A DNA stretch of 64,000 bases from an uncultured Lachnospiraceae bacterium (GCA_910584915.1 CAJUDM010000002.1:124001-188000), one strand, 5' to 3'; positions 18,044 to 26,335 are shown, counted from the first letter of the stretch. The notes: generated by a model not told the origin, from the sequence alone. Translations and numbers: made by a program.

Positions 18044-19522
18044 CTAAATATGCGCCGGCACTTTTATGATGAACTCTGTCCCCGCATCTTTACCGGCACT
18101 TTTGATGTCCATCACATCCTCCCTGCTGGTATAGAGTTTCAGCCGTTCTATCACATTCCCCAGCCCGATCCCGTTGGAGTTGGAGCGAAGGTCAACCTCC
18201 TTCAGCTCTCCTCTCAGGATCTGGGATATCTTTTCCTCGCCCATGCCAATTCCGTTATCCCACACTGACAGATAGATAAAATCCCCCTCCCGGTACACTC
18301 TCAGCCGGATCTTTCCCTCTCTGTCGATATTTCTGATACCGTAATTCACCGCGTTCTCCACGATGGGCTGCAGGATCATGCTCGGCACCTTCACATCAAG
18401 CACCTGCCCGTCCACCTCTTTCTCAAAATGGATCTCCCCCGTAAAGCGCACATTCAGTATATAGATATAATTATCCACCAGCCGCACTTCCTCGCCGACG
18501 GTCGTGTCCTGATTCATCTTTTTGATGTTATAGCGGAAAAAATCCGCCATATTCTCAATGAACTCCGTGGTCTTGTCCGCACCCTCCATCATCGCGAGCT
18601 GGGCTCCCGCATTCAGTGTGTTGAACAGAAAATGAGGGTTGATCTGCGCCTGCAGCGTCATCAGCTGCGCTTCCCGCATGCGGCTCTCCATCAGCAGCTC
18701 CTTTTCCTTCATGCGGCTCTCCCGCTCCACGCTGTTTTTGATCTCCCGGATGTAGATCTGAATGCTTGCTACCATCTTTTGAAAGGCTCTCGACACGATC
18801 CCGACCTCGTCCCCGCTTCCCACATCCTCGATCACCACATTAAAATTGCCTTCTGCCACCTCGTTCGCCGCTCTGGAAAGCTTGATCAACGGACTGGTCA
18901 TGCTTTTTGTGAGCATAAATATCATGACCATGTTGATACAGCCGACCATTGTGAGGATCAGAGTGCTGACGATCTCCATGTACCGCAGGGATGAGAGCAG
19001 CATTGTATAACTGTTGGTATTATTTTTAAACTGTTCATTGTTCAGAGAATAGATGCAGTTCTGGATATCCCCGTAGACTACTGTCGCCTCGTCATAGTAA
19101 AGCTTATATCGCTCCACATTCCTGCCGCGCTTCGCCTGCACAGTCTCATAAACCTTTTCAAGGTAGGTCTCCGACTGTGCTTTTATATTTTTCTCCATGA
19201 TCTTCACCTGGTTATTGACCACACGTTCGTTCAGTCCTTCCAACAGTTCCCTGTATTCCTGGTCGGCGCGGTAATAGGTATCCAGTGCATCCGAACTTTT
19301 TGTGTCCAGGTATCCCCTCACAGATTCATGCAGCATCTGAAGGGCCTCTGAAAGTTCGTTCAAGTTCACATTGCTGACATACACTTCATCCACACGGGAC
19401 ATCATAGAGTTTGTATTCATATACATGAACAGGTTCACTGCCAGTATGATGACCAGCGTAAACGTAAATGCTGCTGTCAGTTTGATCTGTATCGAGGCGT
19501 TGTTCCATTTAGTTACCGGCAT
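18044..19522 (-). CDS. YesM-type sensor histidine kinase
   Basis: 492 residues. Transmembrane segments at about 14-30 and 188-208 enclose an extracytoplasmic helical sensor; a HAMP domain follows, then the His_kinase motif QAQINPHFLFNTLNAGAQL carrying the phospho-acceptor His, and a HATPase with WDNGIGMGEE and NGIGLGNVIERL. The start overlaps the end of the upstream sugar-binding protein gene by 14 bases and has GGAGGTGG nine bases ahead, so both are made together. With that protein and the YesN regulator it forms a three-component sugar-sensing system. Confidence 0.93.
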   Translation of the reverse strand: MPVTKWNNASIQIKLTAAFTFTLVIILAVNLFMYMNTNSMMSRVDEVYVSNVNLNELSEALQMLHESVRGYLDTKSSDALDTYYRADQEYRELLEGLNERVVNNQVKIMEKNIKAQSETYLEKVYETVQAKRGRNVERYKLYYDEATVVYGDIQNCIYSLNNEQFKNNTNSYTMLLSSLRYMEIVSTLILTMVGCINMVMIFMLTKSMTSPLIKLSRAANEVAEGNFNVVIEDVGSGDEVGIVSRAFQKMVASIQIYIREIKNSVERESRMKEKELLMESRMREAQLMTLQAQINPHFLFNTLNAGAQLAMMEGADKTTEFIENMADFFRYNIKKMNQDTTVGEEVRLVDNYIYILNVRFTGEIHFEKEVDGQVLDVKVPSMILQPIVENAVNYGIRNIDREGKIRLRVYREGDFIYLSVWDNGIGMGEEKISQILRGELKEVDLRSNSNGIGLGNVIERLKLYTSREDVMDIKSAGKDAGTEFIIKVPAHI

Positions 19523-20582
19523 CTTCCACCTCCGACTTCTGCAGCAGCGCCGCCGCCTCCCTGCCGCCGATGATCATTGTACTGATCGGGACATAGGAAC
19601 TCGTATATCCGCTTTCATGGTATTCCGTCAGCGCCCTGATGGACTGGATGCCCATCTCTTCGGTATCCACCTGTACCGTGGAATAGATGATCTGTTTTTC
19701 CACCGCGTCCAGGATCGCGTCTGTCGTGTAATAGCCCAGTATCTTGACTTCTCCCACGCGGTTATAGTCCACCGCAGCCTGATAGGCACACTGGGTATAG
19801 ACACTGTTCAGGCAGACCATGATATCCGGCAGATTCCGGTTGTCAATAAAAATATCCCGGATCGCCTCCTCCGCGCTGAAGGCTTCTGCTGTATCAATTT
19901 TTCTGACCTCAATCTCCGGCAGGTCTTCCTCCCCCTGCCTGGCTTCGGAAAAGCTGTCCTGAATAGCGAAAGTGATCAGGTTCTGTTTCGATTCCGCCAT
20001 CGTGTCATCCGCCAGAATGCATATCCTGGGATGTTGTATCTGCTCAAGCTCCGTCAGTTCCAGGATCTGTTTCCCGTATTCCAGTCCGAGGTCATAGCTG
20101 TTGACTCCCACGAAGCACTGTCTCTGCGAGTCTTCGATATCCTGCCGCAGGGAGACCACAGCTATGCCCTTTCCCACCGCCTCATTGATCAGGCTGACAG
20201 TCTCCTCATTATCCTCCCCGCAAAAAATGATTCCGTCCACCGAAGAGTTGTTGGCGATCCGCAAAAGGTCTTCCGTCTGGTAATTGACATTCAGATCCTC
20301 CCCCAGACGTTCCACATAGACATTTTCCTTTTTGCCCTCCTCCACAGCTGCCGCGTAGACCTCGTTCCAGAATTCCTTCTCCGCGTCATCCGTGATAAAT
20401 ACATAATGTCTGTCATATATCTCATAGGTTCTGGCATCCGCCTCACTCACCTGTTCCATCTTCACAGAAAAATAGACAGCGCAGAGAACTGCGACCAAAA
20501 GCATGACAACAAAGCCTGTCACCATAATGCGAAAGGCTCCTTTTATGGAAATGTTTTTATCATTTACGGTTTCTTTTTTCAT
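19509..20582 (-). CDS. Membrane-anchored periplasmic-binding-protein sensor of a three-component system
   Basis: About 357 residues from ATG 20582 (MKKETVNDKN). One N-terminal transmembrane helix (about 19-40) is followed by a type I periplasmic binding domain (DGIIFCGEDNEETVSLINEAV; VVSLRQDIED; GYYTTDAILDAVEKQ). With no lipobox and a helix anchor, it would present a bound sugar to the YesM kinase encoded next, with which it overlaps by 14 bases. The ATG at 20642 would place the start inside a terminator hairpin. Neither start has a clear ribosome site; TATGCTATACT just upstream of 20582 looks like a -10 element. Confidence 0.8.
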   Translation of the reverse strand: MKKETVNDKNISIKGAFRIMVTGFVVMLLVAVLCAVYFSVKMEQVSEADARTYEIYDRHYVFITDDAEKEFWNEVYAAAVEEGKKENVYVERLGEDLNVNYQTEDLLRIANNSSVDGIIFCGEDNEETVSLINEAVGKGIAVVSLRQDIEDSQRQCFVGVNSYDLGLEYGKQILELTELEQIQHPRICILADDTMAESKQNLITFAIQDSFSEARQGEEDLPEIEVRKIDTAEAFSAEEAIRDIFIDNRNLPDIMVCLNSVYTQCAYQAAVDYNRVGEVKILGYYTTDAILDAVEKQIIYSTVQVDTEEMGIQSIRALTEYHESGYTSSYVPISTMIIGGREAAALLQKSEVEDAGN

Positions 20583-20601
20583 AACATACAGTATAGCATA
20601 A

Positions 20602-20640
20602 AAGAACCGCCCCTGCATATTTTTTACGCAGAGGCGGTCC
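20602..20640 (-). terminator. Terminator between the isomerase gene and the sensor operon
   Basis: Arms ACCGCCCCTGC (20606-20616) and GCAGAGGCGGT (20628-20638) pair with one mismatch; on the minus strand the hairpin is followed by TCTTTTA. It separates the catabolic operon from the sensor genes. Confidence 0.7.
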
Positions 20641-20737
20641 ATGCCCGTAACAGCTCAAACCGGACTGTTTTGAACCTCAGCCTGTCTGATATGCTTTTCA
20701 CATCTTATCCGGACCAAAATCATTTGCCTCTTCTCCA

Positions 20738-22222
20738 TCAGCAGAACGGATTCTCCGTCGGATAAGGCAGGCTCTTCGGCTGATTGTAGTTGATGTCTTC
20801 CACCGGAACGCCCAGATATTTGAACACTTCAAACAGAGATTTCCCGTAGTGGCCGAACGCAACCGCGCCGTGATGAGGATAATTCTTCTCGATCAGCACA
20901 TGACGGTAGAATCTGCCCATCTCCTTGATCGCAAATACGCCGATGCCGCCGAAGGACTTTGTCGCCACCGGAAGTACCTCGCCCTGTGCCACATAAGCGC
21001 GCAGCTTATTGTCCGCTGTGGACTGGAGACGATAGAACGTGATATCGCCCGGCATAATGTCGCCTTCCAGCGTTCCGTTGGTCACTTCGACCGGAAGATT
21101 TCTCGCCATGATCATCTGATATTTCATCTCGCAGGAAGCCAGCTTCTTCGAGCAGGTATTTCCGCAGTGGAAGCCCATGAAGGTATCTTTGTGCGTGTAG
21201 TCGAACTTGCCCTCGATCGCCTCTTTGTACATATCTGCCGGCACGGAATTGTTGATGTCGAGCAGAGTAACGATGTCGTTGCTGACACAGGTTCCGATAA
21301 ACTCGGAAAGGCAGCCGTAAATATCCACTTCACAGGATACAGGGATACCCATGCCTGTCAGACGGCTGTTCACATAGCAGGGAACAAAGCCGAACTGTGT
21401 CTGGAATGCGGGCCAGCATTTCCCGGCGATAGCAACATACTTTCTGTAGCCTCTGTGCTCCTCAACCCAGTCGAGCAGTGTCAGTTCATACTGAGCCAGT
21501 TTTGCGAGCACTTCCGGCTTCTTGTTGCCTGCGCCAAGCTCCTCCTCCATCTCCTTCACCTTTGCAGGAATTCTTTCATCTCCCGCATGTTTATTGAAGG
21601 CTTCAAACAGATCCAGCTCGGAATTTTCCTCGATCTCAACGCCCAGATTGTAGAGCTGCTTAATGGGTGCGTTACATGCCAGGAAGTTAAGCGGCCTCGG
21701 ACCGAAGCTGATGATCTTCAAATCGGAAAGCCCGACAAGCGCTCTCGCGATCGGCAGGAATTCATTCATCATATCCGCACAGTCTTCCGCTGTTCCCACC
21801 GGATATTCGGGAATGTAAGCGCCCACGTTGCGCAGTTTCAGGTTGTAGCTTGCATTTAACATACCGCAGTAAGCGTCGCCTCTGCCGCCCACCAGATCGT
21901 TCTGGCTCTCCTCAGCCGCCGCGCAGAACATCTTCGGACCGTCAAAGTGTTTCGCCAAAAGTGTCTCGGAAATTTCCGGACCGAAATTGCCAAGGTATAC
22001 ACAGAGTGCGTTACAGCCGGCTTTTCTGATGTCCTCCAGCGCCTGTACCATATGGATCTCACTCTCCACGATACAGATCGGGCATTCGTAGATGTCCTCT
22101 GCATCATATTTTGCCCTGTAAGCTTCCACAAGCGCTTTTCTCCTGTTTACGGAAAGGCTCTCCGGAAAGCAGTCACGGCTGACAGCCACGATACCCAGTT
22201 TGATTTTTGGAATGTTGTTCAT
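20738..22222 (-). CDS. L-fucose/L-arabinose isomerase family protein
   Basis: 494 residues matching the fucose/arabinose isomerase family, which interconverts aldoses and ketoses using a bound Mn2+. Visible blocks are CNALCVYLGNFGPEISETLL, a central GKCWPAFQTQFGFVPC, EVDIYGCLSEFIG and the C-terminal RHVLIEKNYPHHGAVAFGH, where the metal-ligand histidines are expected. The sugar is uncertain: L-fucose, D-arabinose or L-arabinose are all possible. It is the third gene of an operon with a xylulokinase-type kinase and a DUF4867 protein. AAGGAGG precedes the ATG. Confidence 0.8.
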   Translation of the reverse strand: MNNIPKIKLGIVAVSRDCFPESLSVNRRKALVEAYRAKYDAEDIYECPICIVESEIHMVQALEDIRKAGCNALCVYLGNFGPEISETLLAKHFDGPKMFCAAAEESQNDLVGGRGDAYCGMLNASYNLKLRNVGAYIPEYPVGTAEDCADMMNEFLPIARALVGLSDLKIISFGPRPLNFLACNAPIKQLYNLGVEIEENSELDLFEAFNKHAGDERIPAKVKEMEEELGAGNKKPEVLAKLAQYELTLLDWVEEHRGYRKYVAIAGKCWPAFQTQFGFVPCYVNSRLTGMGIPVSCEVDIYGCLSEFIGTCVSNDIVTLLDINNSVPADMYKEAIEGKFDYTHKDTFMGFHCGNTCSKKLASCEMKYQMIMARNLPVEVTNGTLEGDIMPGDITFYRLQSTADNKLRAYVAQGEVLPVATKSFGGIGVFAIKEMGRFYRHVLIEKNYPHHGAVAFGHYGKSLFEVFKYLGVPVEDINYNQPKSLPYPTENPFC

Positions 22223-22246
22223 GATAGTTGTTCCTCCTTATGATTA

Positions 22247-22297
22247 GTTCCGCAGATACTCTTCCAACACACTTTTGTGTCCGGGTATCTGCTGTTT
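22247..22297 (-). repeat. Short palindromic repeat element upstream of the isomerase gene
   Basis: GCAGATAC and GTATCTGC arms with an inner ACACA/TGTGT pair. Its ends (AACAGCAGATACCCGGA on the minus strand and TATCTGCGGAAC at the other end) match the ends of the 102-base tandem repeat at 24579-24794, so it is a shorter member of the same family. Confidence 0.6.
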
Positions 22298-22310
22298 TTA
22301 GTTCTATATT

Positions 22311-22925
22311 TTACACGGAGATATTCTCCCCGATCAGCCCGATGTGGGCTCCCGCGTCGAGGCCGCCCTCAGCGTGTCCGATCAGCCATTTGTTCTTTGC
22401 GGTGATCAGCGCGTCCTCATAGCCAGCATGTTTGTCATCCAAAGGCAGGTTCGTATCCTTCGGCAGTACAATCCCACAGCGGAATCCATTATCCCCCACA
22501 CTGCAGGGCGCATAGTGGAGCGTCGTCGCGTACAGTTCCACCCCTGTTCCCTTCGGGCACAGAAACGCTTCGATCTTAGATGTCTCATAAGTATAATCAT
22601 CCGTAATATCCTGTTGACTGCCGAGCAGTAAGATCAGATCATCCGCGGCGATATCCACCTCGGAAGAACGATGATATTCCACTGCGTTCAACAGATGGTT
22701 ATGCCCGTTGCAGTAACCGATCTGTATCGGCAGTTCCCCGTAATACGCCGTTTCCAGCTTTCCCTTCACCGGGAGCGCCTCCAGGATGTCCACCGACGGC
22801 TCATAGACCACACCGTCGGGAAGCGGCGTCTCCGCCAGCTTTGCCACAAGTTCGGAAAAATCAAATTCAGAGATCACTCTGCCATATTTCCGAAAAGCGG
22901 CATCTGTTACTTTTTTGATTTCCAT
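22311..22925 (-). CDS. DUF4867 family protein
   Basis: 204 residues from the ATG at 22925, which has AGGAGG nine bases ahead; an upstream frame to 22991 is non-coding repeat. The sequence matches the DUF4867 family, of cupin-like character, with blocks IQIGYCNGHNHLLNAVEYH and GTGVELYATTLHYAP rich in His and Glu that could bind metal. It lies between the kinase and isomerase genes of a sugar operon, so a role in handling the same sugar (isomerase, epimerase or mutarotase) is inferred. The activity is not established by what I can see. Confidence 0.72.
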   Translation of the reverse strand: MEIKKVTDAAFRKYGRVISEFDFSELVAKLAETPLPDGVVYEPSVDILEALPVKGKLETAYYGELPIQIGYCNGHNHLLNAVEYHRSSEVDIAADDLILLLGSQQDITDDYTYETSKIEAFLCPKGTGVELYATTLHYAPCSVGDNGFRCGIVLPKDTNLPLDDKHAGYEDALITAKNKWLIGHAEGGLDAGAHIGLIGENISV

Positions 22926-22968
22926 AGCCTTTCCTCCTATTATAAGTTGCTGCGCAACGGCACTAAAG

Positions 22969-23060
22969 AGTAAAGTCCCTTCGGCACACACTCATGAGAG
23001 GAACTTTCATTCGAAAGTGCACTCATGAAAGTTTCTCTCGTGCGCCTTCGCGACTTTACT
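22969..23060 (-). repeat. Large hairpin element between the kinase and DUF4867 genes
   Basis: Outer arms AGTAAAGTC (22969-22977) and GACTTTACT (23052-23060); inner arms GAGAGGAACTTTCAT (22996-23010) and ATGAAAGTTTCTCTC (23025-23039) with one mismatch. It shares the AAGGCGCAC motif and the flanking CCCGGACAG with the other elements of this operon. Confidence 0.55.
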
Positions 23061-23085
23061 GTCCGGGCAGTTACTGTTTTAATGT

Positions 23086-24555
23086 TTATTTTATTATTTC
23101 AAATATCGGTTTGCACGCCGGATAGATCTCCTTGAACTGTTGGTATCTTGCCTCATACTTCGCAGTCAGTTCTGGATCAGGCTCCACTGTATCTATGACT
23201 TTCACCAGCTTTTCAGCGGCCTCCTCCACGGAAGCAAACTCGCCGCAGCCCACCGCCGCCAGCATGCCGCCGCCGTAACCTGGACCTTCTTCACTTTCGA
23301 TCACATCCACCTTGATGCCCAGTATGTTGGCGATCATCTTTTTCCATAACGGGCTCTTCGCGCCGCCGCCGCAGATCTTTGTCCGCTCGATCCTGATACC
23401 CAGGGATTTCGCCACTTCAAAGGAATCCCGCAGCGCAAACGCCACGCCCTCAAGCACCGCCTGTGTCATGTCTGCCCTTGTAGTGTCCATGGTCATCCCG
23501 ATAAAGGTGCCTCTCGCATTGGGATTGTTGTGCGGGGAGCGTTCGCCCATCAGATAGGGCAGGAAGTACACATGGTTCTCGCCCAGCTTTTCGATCTGAC
23601 CCTGTTCGCCTCCGAAATCCTCCGTCTTCAGGATATCCTCCATCCACCACTTATTGCAGGATGCCGCGCTGAGCATACAGCCCATCAGATGATAATGCCC
23701 GTCCGCATGCGCGAAAGCGTGCAGCGCATTGTATTTATCCACGCCGAATTCTCTGGAGGAGATAAAGATCGTTCCGCTCGTCCCCAGTGAAATATTACAC
23801 ATACCATCGCCGACCGTACCGGTACCCACTGCTGCCGCCGCATTATCCCCGGCACCCGCAATGATCTTTACTGTCTCAGGCAGTCCCAATTCCGCCGCGA
23901 TTTCCGGCTTTAAGGTGCCCACCACCTCATAACTCTCAAAGATCTTCGCAAGCTGCTCTTCCCTCACGCCGCAGATCTCCATCATCTCTTTCGACCAGCA
24001 GCGGTTCTTCACATCGAACAGCAGCATCCCGGAAGCATCCGAGACATCTGTGCAGTGTACGCCGGAAAGCTTATAAGCCAGATAGTCCTTCGGCAGCATG
24101 ATCTTCTCGATCTTCGCAAAGTTTTCCGGCTCCTTGTTCTTCACCCACAAGATCTTCGGCGCCGTAAATCCCGTAAAGGAGATATTTGCCGTGTACTCGG
24201 AAAGTTTATCCTTCCCGATCACATTATTCAGATAGTCACATTCCTCAAAAGTTCTTCCATCGTTCCATAAAAGCGCGGGACGGATCACATTGTCCTCTCT
24301 GTCCAATATCACCAGCCCATGCATCTGACCGCCGAAACTGATGCCCGCCACCTGGCTTTTATCGCACTCCGAGAGCAGTTCTTTCAGCCCCGCCATGCTC
24401 TGCTCATACCAGTCCTCTGGCTTCTGCTCCGACCAGCCCGGGTTCGGGAAATACAGTGGATATTCCTTCGAAACGATTTTATGTATCTTTCCCTCCCCGT
24501 CCATCAGCAACAGCTTTACCGCCGATGTCCCCAAATCAATTCCTACATACAGCAT
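23086..24555 (-). CDS. xylB: Xylulokinase-type FGGY sugar kinase
   Basis: 489 residues. It starts MLYVGIDLGTSAVKLLLMDG (phosphate-1 loop) and has the xylulokinase substrate signature SFGGQMHGLV and LLWNDGRT, the adenosine-loop GAGDNAAAAVGTG and the FGGY C-terminal GGGAKSPLWKKMIANILG. It phosphorylates a ketopentose, classically D-xylulose to D-xylulose 5-phosphate. The frame runs 100 codons further upstream, but that part is a 34-residue tandem repeat made of non-coding DNA, so I start at 24555, with GGAGGG 11 bases ahead. First gene of the operon; divergent from a LacI-type regulator. Confidence 0.9.
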   Translation of the reverse strand: MLYVGIDLGTSAVKLLLMDGEGKIHKIVSKEYPLYFPNPGWSEQKPEDWYEQSMAGLKELLSECDKSQVAGISFGGQMHGLVILDREDNVIRPALLWNDGRTFEECDYLNNVIGKDKLSEYTANISFTGFTAPKILWVKNKEPENFAKIEKIMLPKDYLAYKLSGVHCTDVSDASGMLLFDVKNRCWSKEMMEICGVREEQLAKIFESYEVVGTLKPEIAAELGLPETVKIIAGAGDNAAAAVGTGTVGDGMCNISLGTSGTIFISSREFGVDKYNALHAFAHADGHYHLMGCMLSAASCNKWWMEDILKTEDFGGEQGQIEKLGENHVYFLPYLMGERSPHNNPNARGTFIGMTMDTTRADMTQAVLEGVAFALRDSFEVAKSLGIRIERTKICGGGAKSPLWKKMIANILGIKVDVIESEEGPGYGGGMLAAVGCGEFASVEEAAEKLVKVIDTVEPDPELTAKYEARYQQFKEIYPACKPIFEIIK

Positions 24556-24578
24556 TCTCGGTTTAACCCTCCATTCCA

Positions 24579-24794
24579 GTTCCGCAGACACCCTCTCTGC
24601 ACACCTGCCATGAAGAAGATCCGCAGCCGCTTCCCGTCTGCATATCTTCTTGTGCGCCTTCCGGGTGTCTGCTGTTTCCTGTTCCGCAGACACCCTCTCT
24701 GCACACCTGCCATGAAGAAGATCCGCAGCCGCTTCCCGTCTGCATATCTTCTTGTGTGCCTTCCGGGTGTCTGCTGTTTCCTGTTCCGCAGACA
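24579..24794. repeat. Tandem repeat of 102 bases, two copies plus a 12-base third end
   Basis: Copies at 24579-24680 and 24681-24782 differ at one base; 24783-24794 repeats the first 12 bases. Each unit is itself palindromic: GCAGACACCC and GGGTGTCTGC outside, AAGAAGAT and ATCTTCTT inside. It occupies the transcribed leader of the kinase gene. It fills most of the 421-base gap 24556-24976 together with the operator and promoter listed next. Confidence 0.9.
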
Positions 24795-24818
24795 TCATTT
24801 CATCTGCTGTTTCTCTGT

Positions 24819-24834
24819 GTGTGCCCGTGCACAC
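24819..24834. promoter_or_regulatory. Putative operator for the LacI-type regulator
   Basis: GTGTGC and GCACAC arms around a four-base spacer, lying about ten bases downstream of the -10 box of the kinase promoter, at or just past the start of transcription. The position suits a roadblock repressor site for the divergent LacI-family gene. Confidence 0.4.
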
Positions 24835-24843
24835 TATGTGACT

Positions 24844-24872
24844 ATTGTAACGCACATTTTTTGTTTTCGCAA
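24844..24872 (-). promoter_or_regulatory. Sigma-A type promoter of the sugar-kinase operon
   Basis: On the minus strand TTGCGA (24872-24867), 17 bases, TACAAT (24849-24844). The start of transcription near 24836 leaves a leader of about 280 bases containing both palindromic repeat copies. Confidence 0.65.
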
Positions 24873-24976
24873 TTCTTTTTCTGAATAAATATTATTTTCA
24901 GTAATTATTCATGAAAATAGGGATAGATTTTTGGCTACTTTTACAGTAAGATAAGATAAATGAGGGGTAATATAGT

Positions 24977-25993
24977 ATGGCAACTATCAGACAGATCGCA
25001 GAACTGGCAGGCGTCTCCAGAGGCACCGTAGACAGAGTAATCAACAACCGCGGCTCAGTGGGTAAAGAGGCTGAGGAAAAGATCCGTGCTATCATCAAAC
25101 AGCTCGGCTATAAACCTAACCGCGCCGGGATCGCTCTCGCTGCCCAGAAAAACAAATATCTGATCGGCGTCATTCTGTTCAGCCGGAAAAATCCTTTTTT
25201 TGATGATGTGATGCAGGGATTTTCTGACAAGGCGGAAGAATTGTCCCTCTACGGGTGCGAAATTTCCGTAAAGCGGGTGGCATACCACCCCGAAGCACAG
25301 TTATCCGCGATCAGGGCCTGCCTGAAAGAGGGAATACAGGGACTTATCATCACGCCTTACAATGACGATTCGATACGGGAAGAACTGAATAAGCTGATCC
25401 GCAGCGGCATCCCTGTCATCACTGTCAATTCCGATGCGGAGGGCGTAAGGCGTCTCGCCTATGTGGGAAGCGATTACTATAATTCCGGGCAGGCCGCAGG
25501 CGCCCTGATAAAGCTTGTCACCTCCGGTCCTGTCAGGCTCGGCATCATAAACGGTGATAACAATATCCTCTGTCATACCCAGCGTGTCTCCGGTTTTGTC
25601 GACAAACTCTCGGACGACTCCCGCTTTAAAGTTGTCTCCCAGGGAGAGAGCCTTGATGATGATAAGAAAGCTTATGAACTGGTCTCTCAGATGCTCAAAA
25701 AGCACCCGGATATCAACGCCTTCTATTTTACCGCCGCAGGTGTTTATGGAGGGTGCCGCGCCATAGCAGAATTTGCACCAGACAGGGATATCAAGGTCAT
25801 TACGTTCGACGAGGTTCCGTCCACTGTCGAAATGATGCAGAAGAATATCATCACTGCAACGATCTGCCAGGAGCCATACTGGCAGGGTTCCAGGTCACTG
25901 GAGCTGATGTTCTCTCACCTTACCGATGATGCCGCGGAAATCCGGGATTCCTATTATGCGGAACTATCGGTGAAGATCAGGGAGATCGTTTAA
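24977..25993 (+). CDS. LacI family transcriptional regulator
   Basis: 338 residues. The N-terminal LacI helix-turn-helix (IRQIAELAGVSRGTVDRVIN, about 4-23) is followed by a hinge and a type I periplasmic-binding-like sugar-sensing core (YLIGVILFSRKNPFFDDVM; LIITPYNDDSIREELNKL; VITVNSDAEG). GAGGGG lies nine bases before the ATG. It is divergent from the sugar-kinase operon and most likely represses it until a sugar binds. The core resembles ribose/xylose-type regulators; the effector is unknown. Confidence 0.92.
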   Translation: MATIRQIAELAGVSRGTVDRVINNRGSVGKEAEEKIRAIIKQLGYKPNRAGIALAAQKNKYLIGVILFSRKNPFFDDVMQGFSDKAEELSLYGCEISVKRVAYHPEAQLSAIRACLKEGIQGLIITPYNDDSIREELNKLIRSGIPVITVNSDAEGVRRLAYVGSDYYNSGQAAGALIKLVTSGPVRLGIINGDNNILCHTQRVSGFVDKLSDDSRFKVVSQGESLDDDKKAYELVSQMLKKHPDINAFYFTAAGVYGGCRAIAEFAPDRDIKVITFDEVPSTVEMMQKNIITATICQEPYWQGSRSLELMFSHLTDDAAEIRDSYYAELSVKIREIV

Positions 25994-26001
25994 GCTGCGG
26001 A

Positions 26002-26037
26002 TCAGGAAAGAAGTCTGTGTTCTTTCCTGATTTCTTT
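26002..26037 (+). terminator. Terminator of the LacI-type regulator gene
   Basis: Perfect 11-base arms TCAGGAAAGAA (26002-26012) and TTCTTTCCTGA (26020-26030) with a seven-base loop, followed by TTTCTTTT, nine bases after the stop codon. Confidence 0.8.
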
Positions 26038-26068
26038 TGCCTGTTTCTCTGCACTCCCTCTCCGGCTT

Positions 26069-26335
26069 TCACAATTCTTCATCTCTGTATAACGTATAAT
26101 AATCCGACTCCAGATTATCCATCATCCCTGAAAACCATCTGCGGGCGTCATCGAGAGCCTTATTGTAGATGATCGGCGCCAGTTTCTTCTCAAATAATTC
26201 CAACAGCTGCATCTGCTCGATAATACCGATCTCCTCCCCCCGCTCATCCAGGTAGAACGCCTTAATCTCATCGTTCAGTTTTTCCTTCTGCCTGTCTGAT
26301 AATTTGATTTGTGACAGCAATTCTCTTTTTTTCAT
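26069..26335 (-). CDS. DUF2164 family protein
   Basis: 88 residues, all helical in character, matching the small DUF2164 family (SDRQKEKLNDEIKAFYLDER; EIGIIEQMQLLELFEKKLAP; IYNKALDDARRWF). No catalytic motif is visible and no function is known for the family. GGGAG lies seven bases before the ATG. It lies between convergent regulator genes as a single unit. Confidence 0.75.
   Translation of the reverse strand: MKKRELLSQIKLSDRQKEKLNDEIKAFYLDERGEEIGIIEQMQLLELFEKKLAPIIYNKALDDARRWFSGMMDNLESDYYTLYRDEEL

Noticed and set aside
19371..20765. Plus-strand open frame of 464 codons
   Set aside because: Covers the antisense of the sensor binding-protein gene and parts of both neighbouring genes, including a terminator; not a gene.
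20849..21859. Plus-strand open frame of 336 codons
   Set aside because: Antisense to the isomerase gene; no ribosome site or protein-family features.
22926..22991. 22-codon N-terminal extension of the DUF4867 gene
   Set aside because: A perfect AGGAGG sits in front of the ATG at 22925 and the upstream part is hairpin sequence.
24579..24794. CRISPR-like or protein-repeat array
   Set aside because: Two 102-base units directly abut with no variable spacers, and both strands are open only because the unit is a multiple of three.
24556..24855. 100-codon N-terminal extension of the xylulokinase frame
   Set aside because: It translates the palindromic 102-base repeats and the promoter-operator region; the kinase fold begins exactly at ATG 24555.
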